A model generated the notes under the pieces. The model was given only the letters and a program-made list of their open reading frames with translations. It had not been told where the DNA came from and did not search any database. 61,004 nt of DNA from Gallionellaceae bacterium (GTDB lineage Bacteria; Pseudomonadota; Gammaproteobacteria; Burkholderiales; Gallionellaceae): NCBI GenBank assembly GCA_008080515.1, contig VIKH01000004.1:6084-67087 (forward strand), read 5' to 3'. Below, piece by piece: positions 44,553-54,300 of the stretch. The position numbers and the translations under genes were made by a program. Within the stretch, counting starts at the first letter, position 1. The number at the start of each line of letters is the position of its first letter.

Positions 44553-47500
44553 TCAGTTCGCCAGATCCGGATCATCCCGCTCCTGTTCCTCGCCCGCTCC
44601 GGGAGGGGCGGCAGCCAGCAGCAGGTTTACATTGGGCGGCTGCAAGGTGTTTACCGGGAAAACGGCTGGAGCAAAGCTCGACTGGGCAATGAAGTCCAGC
44701 ACCGGCTGGGAGATAATCGCCAGCGGTCGGTAGGTGATATGCAAGTTGCTGTCCAGCACCGCTGGCAACCCGTTCGCATAGAAACCGCTCAACCCGCCGC
44801 TTACCGCACCCTCCACACCGTTCACGAAATATCCGCCGCCGGTCAGGTTGGGGAAGTGGATCCAGATCGAGTACGGTAAGCCGGAGTGTATTTCCGCGCC
44901 GCCCCCCGTGCTTCCGTCATTCAGGCGAATGACCCCACCCACCGAGAAGGGGCTGGCCGCACTGCCGATGTCCGGCGTTCCAAACAGGCCGGTGAGCCGA
45001 TTGGGTGCGCCGGTGATGGACACGTCGCGCCCGACCGAGCCGGTTAGCGGCCCGTCGCTCCAGACCTGCCCGCCCGCCAGAATCAAGTCGTTGCCGACCT
45101 GCAGCGCGGCTGCCGCGCCGCTGGATATTCTGCCGCCTTGCGAATTCAGGTTGCCGCCCACGGTGATGGCTTGCCCCAACGCGCCGCGCATGTATGCGCT
45201 TGAACCGAGCAGATCCAGATTTCCCCTCACCGTTACCGTCTGCGTCCCATAAAGGCTTTGTACATGGGCGATGTCCTGCGCCGCGTTCAGCGTCATGTTC
45301 CCGCCCACCGTGATGGCCTGGTCGCCGCCGTTAGCGTTGATGCGGGTCTGATCATTGTCGAGCGCGTTCATGGTGAGGTTGCCGCCCACCGTGATCACCT
45401 GCCCGGCGCCCCCTTCGATGTGCGCTTCGGTGCCGCCAGCACTGTTGGTCACCTGCACCAGCAGATCGCGCCCGACGGTGATGGTTTGCAACCCGGACTG
45501 GCTCTCGATATATGCGCTGCCGCCGTTCATGACCGCGCTCATATCGCGACTGGCGGTGATGTTCTGGGCGCCGCTGTAGGCGATCAGCCTACCGCCTGCC
45601 GGGCCCACGAAAAGATCGCGCGCGGCAATCGTCTGCCCGCCGCCGCTGCTGATCCGCGACGAGCCGCCCGACACGGTGAGGTCGCCCCCGACCGCTATCA
45701 ACTGTGCGCCGGACGATGTGTTGACCTGCCCGCTGCCGGTGTAGAGGAAATTGCCCGTAACGCCGATGGTCATTGCGCCGCTTGAGGTATTGATCTGCCC
45801 GCTGCCGCTGTGGGTGAAACCGCGACCGGCAGTGAGGTTCAGCGCGCCGCTGTTGGTATTGATCTGGCCCGATGCACTGTGGGTGAAGTCCTGCCCCGCC
45901 GTGATCGCCAGGCTTCCGCTGTTGTTGTTGATCTGGCCCGCCGCACCGGAGTGGGCAAAGTCGCGCCCGGCCATCAACAGCATCGCGCCGCTGTAGGAAT
46001 TGATCTGGTCCGCGTCGGCATGGATGATGTCGCGTCCCGCCATCAACATCATCGCGCCGCTGAAGGTGTTGATCTGGTTGGTGGTGGAGCCGGTATGCAG
46101 GATGTCGCGGCCCGCGGTCAGGGTAATCGCCCCGCCGTAGCTGTTGATCTGCTGGGCGCCACCAGTGTGGACGATGTCCTGGCCGGCGTTGAGGGAAATG
46201 GCACCGCTATACGTATTGGCCCCTCCCGCGCCAGTGATGCTGATGTCGGACGCAGCCCCGCTCGCGGTCAGGGCGATGCCGCTGGTGGTCAGGGTGGCTC
46301 CGTTGGCGGACATCCCTCCGGTCACGGCCACGCTCCCCGCATTGTTCAGCGTGATGCTGCCGGACGTTTCGGTCATGCCGGTGATGGTCAGCGCGCCAGT
46401 GTTGCTGATCAGCGTGTTGCCCGCGCCGGTGTTGCTGGTGTGAATGCTGCCCACCGCCGTATTCAGCGCGATGCCGCCGGCCGAGACGACATCCAGCGTG
46501 TTGGCGGTAACGGTTCCGATGCTGGTGGTAATCGCGCCGCCCGCGTTGAAGGTCGCGTCGGTAGCGGCAACGCCGGTGGTGGTGGTGGTTCCGGTTCCAT
46601 CGAAGCTGGTGACGCTGCCGATGGCGAAGCCGTCAGTGTCGCGGTAAGCCACATTGCCGGTCACGTTTGCCGCCAATGTGCCCACATTGTTGTTGCTGCC
46701 GCCAAGGTTGAAAGTGCCCGTACCAAGCAGGCGGAGCGCGCCCGCAGTGATCGAATTGCCGTTATCGCTGGCCGGTCCACCAGCGAGCGATAACGTCAGA
46801 ACGCTGGTGTCGGCGTTGACCACGGAGCCGTTCAACACCGTGAACTGCGAGGCATCGCTGACTTTCATCAGGATATTGCCGCTGCCAGCCCCACCGACAA
46901 GTGAGGCGCTATCAAGCGCCATGCCTCCGGCCAGAGAGGTCATACGGATTTCTCCGCCCGCAGAAGCAACGTTGCCACCGAGAAGAATAATCCCGCCATC
47001 GGCGGGCGATGCCGACCCCGTCAGCGTCAGCGCGCCGCCTCCCGCCGCCGTGGTGCGCACCGTGCCGCCAAACAAGATGCCCACACCCCAGTTGGTATCG
47101 GGCATGGGGGTAGAGGTTCCGTTCAGCGTCAACGTTCCGGTTCCGGTCGTTTCAATTGTCGCCGCGTTAACGGTTACGCCTTGCGCCCTGACACCGGCGG
47201 CCGTATTTACACCAGTCACATTGACCGTACCCGTGGCAGTTGTCAGCCGCACGCCCGCGTTGGCAAAGTGGACACCAGCGACAAAGTCGCAGACAAGGTA
47301 GCAGCCGGAATTTGCATGCCATGCATGCGAGATACCGTCAATCGTCACCGTGCCGTTGCTGGAAAGCAAACCGCCCATCAAGGCTACGCCATCACCTTGC
47401 ACGAATCCTGTCGCACCTTCGCCGTACATTGTCACATTGCCCGCGCCCGCCGCGATGTCGCCCAACACGGTAATGCCGCTGTTAAACGTGATGCCGCCCG

Positions 47501-48293
47501 TCACCGTGCCGTTGCCGAGAGCGCGTATCGAAGCGGAGCCCATCTGGATGTTGCCGCCGTTGCTGGCGATGGAAGAGCCGGTATCCAGATAGATGCCGCC
47601 GCGTATCCCCCCATCATTACCGGGGTTCAGGCTGATATTCACTGCGCCCGCAGAAGACGCGAGCGAGCTATTGGCGGCAAACAGGATATTTCTGTCCGTC
47701 GAGATATTGGCATTCCCCGTTCCAACATTGATGATGGAACCGGCATCCACCACCACATCGCCCATGCCAGTAATAGAAAGTCCCGTAGCGGCATTCACCA
47801 CACCGCCCACCGGTGCGCCGGACAGCAGCACCGCATCGCTCGCGCCCGCACCCGCCGAACCGTTCAGCATCATCAAGCCGGTGGCTGAAACTTTGGCACC
47901 CATGTCAATAACGACCCCATGATTGCCGCTGCCTGCCGTGGCAATGCTCGTTCCGGTGATCGTCATTCCGCCGCCGCTGGTTACGGTCGTCCCGGCTTCG
48001 CCTATCCAGGTGCCGTCAGTGTTGCTACCATCACCGCTGGTGCCGGACAGCGCGACATTGCCTGTCGCCGACTGTACCGACGCGCCCCCCGCCACCTGCA
48101 ATCCGTCGGAACTCCATGCTCCGATACCGGTGATGCTGATGTCGCCGCTGTTGGTGGTGATCGCGGCACCCGAGGCAATCCGCGCGCCACGGTTGCTGCC
48201 ACCCGCGCCGGAACTGCCGCCCGTGCCAAACAGCGTGATGCCGCCGGTTCCGGTTGCGGAAATCGTCGAGCCGTTGTGGAAATAGATGCCCAT
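44553..48293 (-). CDS. TpsA exoprotein, C-terminal part (other frame)
   Basis: This is the downstream part of the giant TPS exoprotein and lies in a frame shifted by one base from its N-terminal part. The first ATG in this frame is at 48293, and there is no SD, so it would be expressed only after frame restoration. The sequence is a long beta-helix. An array at about 45500-46200 repeats a unit of roughly 22 residues (AGRDILHTGSTTNQINTFSG, AGRDFAHSGAAGQINNNSG). A second family (GQAITVGGNLNSQGG and relatives) follows. The end is PPGAGEEQERDDPDLAN, a short acidic tail. The encoded segment is 1246 residues. Adding one C at 48375-48381 joins it to the N-part as one 3406-residue protein. Confidence 0.9.
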   Translation of the reverse strand: MGIYFHNGSTISATGTGGITLFGTGGSSGAGGSNRGARIASGAAITTNSGDISITGIGAWSSDGLQVAGGASVQSATGNVALSGTSGDGSNTDGTWIGEAGTTVTSGGGMTITGTSIATAGSGNHGVVIDMGAKVSATGLMMLNGSAGAGASDAVLLSGAPVGGVVNAATGLSITGMGDVVVDAGSIINVGTGNANISTDRNILFAANSSLASSAGAVNISLNPGNDGGIRGGIYLDTGSSIASNGGNIQMGSASIRALGNGTVTGGITFNSGITVLGDIAAGAGNVTMYGEGATGFVQGDGVALMGGLLSSNGTVTIDGISHAWHANSGCYLVCDFVAGVHFANAGVRLTTATGTVNVTGVNTAAGVRAQGVTVNAATIETTGTGTLTLNGTSTPMPDTNWGVGILFGGTVRTTAAGGGALTLTGSASPADGGIILLGGNVASAGGEIRMTSLAGGMALDSASLVGGAGSGNILMKVSDASQFTVLNGSVVNADTSVLTLSLAGGPASDNGNSITAGALRLLGTGTFNLGGSNNNVGTLAANVTGNVAYRDTDGFAIGSVTSFDGTGTTTTTGVAATDATFNAGGAITTSIGTVTANTLDVVSAGGIALNTAVGSIHTSNTGAGNTLISNTGALTITGMTETSGSITLNNAGSVAVTGGMSANGATLTTSGIALTASGAASDISITGAGGANTYSGAISLNAGQDIVHTGGAQQINSYGGAITLTAGRDILHTGSTTNQINTFSGAMMLMAGRDIIHADADQINSYSGAMLLMAGRDFAHSGAAGQINNNSGSLAITAGQDFTHSASGQINTNSGALNLTAGRGFTHSGSGQINTSSGAMTIGVTGNFLYTGSGQVNTSSGAQLIAVGGDLTVSGGSSRISSGGGQTIAARDLFVGPAGGRLIAYSGAQNITASRDMSAVMNGGSAYIESQSGLQTITVGRDLLVQVTNSAGGTEAHIEGGAGQVITVGGNLTMNALDNDQTRINANGGDQAITVGGNMTLNAAQDIAHVQSLYGTQTVTVRGNLDLLGSSAYMRGALGQAITVGGNLNSQGGRISSGAAAALQVGNDLILAGGQVWSDGPLTGSVGRDVSITGAPNRLTGLFGTPDIGSAASPFSVGGVIRLNDGSTGGGAEIHSGLPYSIWIHFPNLTGGGYFVNGVEGAVSGGLSGFYANGLPAVLDSNLHITYRPLAIISQPVLDFIAQSSFAPAVFPVNTLQPPNVNLLLAAAPPGAGEEQERDDPDLAN
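45500..46200 (-). repeat. Beta-helix coding repeats in TpsA
   Basis: About a dozen imperfect units of some 60-75 bases encode variants of AGRDxxHxGxxQINxxSGAxxL. They are coding repeats of the exoprotein stalk, not a CRISPR: spacing is not that of direct repeats with unique spacers, and the frame is kept. Confidence 0.7.
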
Positions 48294-48337
48294 GTTGGAT
48301 GATCCGGTGGACGCGCCCCCCTGCCCGGTCAGCGAAA

Positions 48338-51300
48338 TCAGGCCATCAACCGACGAGATGGACGCGCCGCTGCCGGGGGGGTGCCCCGCAATGCGATGTT
48401 GCCGCCGCCCGCATCGAGCGTCGCGCCGGTGAGGTAGATGCCGTCAATGTAGGTCGCGTTGCCTGCGGCATTGCCCGAGCCGTCACCCGCCACTCCGCCA
48501 CCCAGCGTGATGTTGCCGCCGTTGCTGGTGATGGAGGAGCCATCGTTCATCCTGATCGCGCCGCCGTTCAAGCCATCCGAATCGGCGTTCAGCGTGACGC
48601 CCATTCCTGCCGCCATTGCCGTAATCGTCTGCGCTGCGGCAACGCTGATATTGTCGGAGGCGACCAGACTGATCGCGCCGGTGCTGGCCGTCATCGTTCC
48701 CGCCAGAATGTCGCCGCCGGAATTGGCGAGGTTAATCTGACCAGCCGTCAACGTAGCCAAGGTGGTATCCAGCACCGCCGGTCCAATATCGCGGTAGAGC
48801 GAGTCCGCGCCGGGGTCGTTGGCGGTGATGGCGAGCGCGCCAGCGATGTTGATCGCATCGTTCAGCGTCACGCTGCGCCCGGCTTGCAGGGTGAGGCTGC
48901 CCAAACCTGTCGCCGTAATGGGCGCACCCGCATCCTGCGTGATGTCGTTGTTGGCCTGCAACACCAGGTTGGTGCCCAGATTCAGGGTGCCCGCGATCCA
49001 GCTTGCACCCACGGTAGCATCCGTGGCCGGGCTGTCGGCAAACAGCGGGCCGCTCGCTCCACCAGCGCCAGCGCCGATCAGGTACACCCCGCCCATGCCG
49101 CCGTTGGCCGCGCCGCTACCGACCAAGACCGAGCCGGGCTGGCCGGACATCTCCTGAACATTGTTTGCAAAAACGAGCAGGCTGTTGTTGCTGGCGACCG
49201 TTCCCACCGTGCCGCTGCCGCCGTTGCCCCAGGTCAGCGCGCCGACATCCGGGGAAAAATCCTGCCGGTAAACCACGAAATTGCCGTCGGAAAGCGCCAG
49301 CACGCCACCAGCAACTCCGGTGCTGCCGCCGCAATCGCAAAAAATATCGAGCAGGCCTGGCGTCGCAGCCGAGCCGACCAGGCTGTTGCTCGCGGATACT
49401 ATGCCGCCAAACAAGCCGTCCGCCAATTGGCCGGTCGTGCCGTTCATCCAGGTTGCCGCGCCCTTGCGGTTTGCGGCTACGCCTCCGTTCCCCCAGTCCG
49501 GGCTGGTGATTACCCAGTTGCCGTTACCCTGCAACTCGGTCACCCCCACAAAGCCGTTGCCCAGATCATCATTGACGGCGCTGCCCAGCAGGCTGTTGGT
49601 GGCAGCCACCGTTCCCCCTGTTGCGTCGCCGGCCAATCTGCCGGTCGCGCCGTTCATCCAGGTCAGCGCGCTGCGCCCCCCGTTCCAGTGCTGGCTGCGG
49701 ATCAGCAGGTTGTTATTGCTTAAAACATTAACTCCATTGAGAGCTGAATCATACGAAAAAGAAGCGACACCTACCTGATCACCCGCAAGCGAGCCTATCA
49801 AGCTATTGAGTGCGTCCACCGCATCGCCCGACAACCCATTGGATAGAACGCCTGTCCGGCCATTCACCCAAGTTACCGCACCCATGCCGGTCTGATAGCC
49901 TCCCGCGCCGCGCCAGTCCGGGCTGCTGACAATGTAGTTCCAGAAAGTGGAGTCATCGCTCACGACGGTTATCCCGCCAGAGCCAACCCTGTCACTTGCC
50001 ACGCTGCCCACCAGGCTGTTGGCGAAGGTAACCGAACCCACGGTGCCAGTCGCGCCGTTGCCGAGCGTGACCGCACCGGCAGCCGTTGCGGCACCGTTTG
50101 TCCAGTTGGGGCTCCGCACCACATAATTCCAGAAGGTGGAGTAATCGGTGATCTGGGTGATGCCGCCCGAACCGATGTTGTCGCCGGCAGTGTAAATGTC
50201 GTCAGGCGTGGTGCCCACCAGGCTGTTGCTGGCCGAAACAACACCGCCCTGCAAGCCATCCGCCAAGCGACCGTTAGCCGGGTTCATCCAGGTAACCGCC
50301 CCTCTGCCGTTAGACCAGTATTGGTTGGAGAACACCGCATTGCCGTTGCTCAAGTGGTTCGCCACGCTTGCGCCGACCGTATCGTTAATGATCGAGCCCA
50401 CCAAACTGTTTGTCGCCGAAATCGTCCCCGAGCTGTCTGAAGTCAAGCCCGTTGTGCCGTTCACCCAGGTCAAGGCGCCGACGCCGCCGCCCCAGTTGCT
50501 GCGCACCACATAATTCCAGTAGGTGGAATAATCGCTGAACGACAGGATCCCCGTCCCCACGCTGTCGTAGCCAAAAACCCCGACCAAGCTGTTCAATGCG
50601 GAGATAATGCCGCCAGTGCCACCGCCCGACAATGCGCCGGTCGCGCCGTTCATCCAGGTCGCCGCCCCACGGCCACCATTCCAAGACGGGCTGGCGATCA
50701 CGAAATTGCCGTTGCCCAACTGGGTGATGCCGCCGCTGCCCAAGCTATCGCTTGTCAATGAACCGAGCAGGCTGTTTGCCGCGCCGATCGCACCGCCATA
50801 AACCCGCAAGGTGGCGGTGCTGTTGGAAAGCTCGCCGGTCGCGCTGTTCATCCAAGTTACGGCACCCGCGTTGACGCCGGAGCCGTTATCCCAGCCCGGA
50901 TTCAGCAACAGGATATTGAGGTTGAGGTAATGCTCGATCATGCCGCTTCCGACCATGTCGTTTGCAGTCGAACCGATCAGGCTGTTGGAGACAGACACCG
51001 CGCCGCCCGCAGTGCCATCCGAAAGTGCGCCGGTCGCGCCATTCATCCACGTCACCGCGCCCGCATTGGCAGCAAGCGTGCTAACGTTATCCCAGCTCGT
51101 GCTGCGCACCAGGAGGTTGCCGCTGGAGAGCTGGGTCACGGCGCTGCCGGACAGGTCGCCTGCCACCGAGCCGACCAGGCTGTTGGCAGCGGAAATCGCG
51201 CCGCCGAATGTGCCATTGGAAAGTGCGCCCGTCGTGCCATTCATCCAGGTCACCGCGCCCGCATCCGCCGCCGCGCCGTTGTCCCAATAGGGGTTTTGCA

Positions 51301-54300
51301 CCAGGTAGTTGCCGTTGGAAAGCGCGGTGATGCTGCCGAAGCCCGCCTGGTCATTCGCCGTGCTGCCGACCAGGCTGTTGGCGGCGGATACCACGCCAGC
51401 TACGCCCGTTGTGCCGCTGCCCCAGGTCACCGCGCTCGCATCCGCCACCGCGCCGTTGTCCCAATAGGGGCTCCGCACCACGTAGTTGCCGTTGGAAAGC
51501 GCGATGATGCCGCCGTCGCCCACAGAGTCATTCGCCGAGCTGCCCACCAGGCTGTTGGTGCTGGACACCACCCCGGCCACGCCCGCCGCCCCGCTGCCCC
51601 AGGTCACCGCGCCCGCGTTGGCGGCGGCGCCGTTGTCCCAACTGGTGCTTTGCACCAGGTAGTTGCCGTTGGAAAGCACGGTGAAGCCGGTGCCCACATA
51701 GTCAAATGCCGTGCTGCCGACCAGGCTGTTGGTGGAAGATACTGCGCCCGCCACCCCTGCCGCCCCATTTACCCAAGTCACCGCGCCCCGGTCGCTGTTC
51801 CAGTTTCCGCTGCGCACCAAATAGTTGCCGTTGCCCACCAGATAAATGCCGCCGTTGCCCACCCGGTCGTTGGCCGCATCGCCCACCAGGCTGTTGGAAG
51901 AAGAAATCGCGCCGCCCGCGCTGCCCCCTGCCAGCAAACCGGTTGCACCGCTTATCCAGGTAACCGCGCCGACATTCGCCAGCTCCGGCCCCGCCCCTGC
52001 CGGTTGCGTCCAGTTTGATGTCGTCACGACAACGTTGCCGTTTGCGAGCGTCATGAAATTGCTGCCCACCCGGTCGCCCGCAGTGCTGCCTATCAGGCTG
52101 TTTGTTGATCCAACCGCGCCGCCATAAACCGGCACGGCAAGCGTGCTGTTGGAAAGCTCGCCCGTTGCCCCGTTGATCCAAGTCACCGCGCCCAGCGCGT
52201 TGGCCGCGACCCCGGCGCTGCCCCACAGCCCGCTACGCACCATGATATTGCCGGTGGAGAGCGTAGTGACCCCGCTAACCTCTTGAGGGCCATACCATTG
52301 GCTGACAGACATCGTCCCCACCCGGTCTCCTGCGGCAGAGCCGACCAAGCTGTTCGCCCCGGATATCGCACCACCGGTCGCGCCATCGGAAAGCGCGCCG
52401 GTCGCGCCGCTCATCCATGTCACCGCGCCGGCTCCCACCGCCGCACCGCCGTTACTCCAGTTGTTGCTGCTGACAATCAGGTTGCCGCCAGTCACGGTCA
52501 TGCCGCTGGAATCGCTTGAATACGGCGTGCCATAGTAGACGTAGGTAAGGGTCTGGGTGCCGACCTTGTCGCCCGCAGCAGATCCGACCAGGCTGTTTGT
52601 TAGCCCAACCGCACCACCATAAACCCGCTGGGTAACCGTGCTGTTGGAAAGCTCGCCTGTCGCCCCGTTGATCCACGTCACCGCGCCCCGCGCGTTGGCG
52701 GCGATCCCGCCACTGCCCCACAGCGTGCTCCGTATCGCATAGTTCAAGCCGGTCAACCAGGTCGCTCCGCCCGAGCCGACCTGATCCCCCGTAGCGCCGC
52801 CGACCAGACTATTGGTATTTGAAACCGCGCCACCCGCCGCACCACCGGCAAGCTGCCCGGTTGATCCGTCCATCCAGGTCACCGCGCCCAGGTTGCCGCT
52901 CCAGTTTGGGCTGTACACCAAGTAGTGGCCGCTGTTCAGTTCGGTGATGCCACCGTTGCCCACCCGGTCGTTGGCCGTGCCGCCAAGCAGCGTGTTGAGT
53001 AGAGCGCCTGCGGAGGTGTAGAGATAAACTGCGCCCGAACTCGATCCGTTGAGGCTATCGTTCGGCGAAGTGATCAGGATGTTGCCGTTGGACAAGACCA
53101 GATTCTGGAAGCCGCCGAAACCCTCGCCCGCTCCAGGGGTAGTGTCCAGAATCTCCAGGTAGGGCGATGCGGGCAAAGCACCATTCCCCGCCGCGATGGT
53201 GATGTTGTACGGGTCGAGCAGCAAGGTGCCTTTCGCCCCGCGCGAGGCCGATAGATCAACCAAACCGGTGTAGCCCAGCGAGGTCAGCCCGGAAACTTCC
53301 GCCATACCGCCGTTGCCGCCAAGCGCGCCGCCCCTCGCGCTGATGTTGCCGCTGAAGCGCATGGACTGGTCCGACCACAGCACGACTTCGCCGCCGTTGC
53401 CGGTTTGCACGGCATCTGCCGCGAAACGGGCCGAGCGGTTGGCAAACACGCTGGTGGCGTTGGCGAGCGCGATGCCTTGCGCGCCGAACCCTGCCGCACC
53501 GTGCATCAATCCGCCGACGTGGACCGCGCCGCCGCCGTGTGTGCCGCTGGCATCCAGTTGCGCACCCGCCAGCTTGATTTCATTTCCCGCGAGGGTGATG
53601 CGGCCTCCCGTTGCACCGGTCGCACTGTACGAGCCGGAGGTGTAGTTGGAAACATTTGCGGATACCAGAATGTCGCCGCCGCTCCCGGTGGCGCTGTTGG
53701 CGGAATAGCGCGCGGACGAGGTGGAAAGCGCGCGACCGGCGGCCTGCACGCTGATTTGCCCGCCCGCTGCGGCACCATTTACGCTGATGGCAGCCGAGGA
53801 AAGGATGCTGTCCCCGTTCAAACTGACCGAGCCACCCGCACCAGATGCCCCATTGGCTTCGATGCTGCCGGTTTGCACCACTACGCCCGGCATGGTTGGC
53901 TCTGTCGAATGCGCCGCGCTGACGCTTACGCTGCCGCCGCCGGTTCCGTTTGCGCTGATCGTTCCGCCCGCTTCGGCGCGCTGGCTGGCGCGGAGCACGA
54001 TCTTGCCGCCTTGCAATACCGCGCTGTCGGCGCTTACCGTACCGCTGTTTCTGACCACGGTGCCGAACAGCCCGAGGCTGCCGGATTCCACAATCAGTTT
54101 ACCGACGTTGGTTGCATCGCCAGCCGGGGCGGTGATGCTCACCCGGAGATTGGGGTCAAAGGAATTGACCAGCTCGACTTCATGCCCCGCCGCCAGCAGG
54201 ATTTCGCCGTTCGGGGCGGAGATCACGCCGGTGTTTTTCACGTCGGGGGCGATCAGGTAGATTTCTCCCCCGCTTTGGGCGGTAATGTTGCCCGCGTTGC

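Noticed and set aside
50930-52018. Long plus-strand frames inside tpsA, with alanine/proline- or arginine/histidine-rich products
   Set aside because: They arise from the repeated coding units of tpsA read backwards. The repeats explain both their length and their periodicity.
45500-53040. Periodic repeats that could be taken for a CRISPR array
   Set aside because: The units keep the reading frame, vary throughout and have no constant repeat with unique spacers. No cas gene is near.
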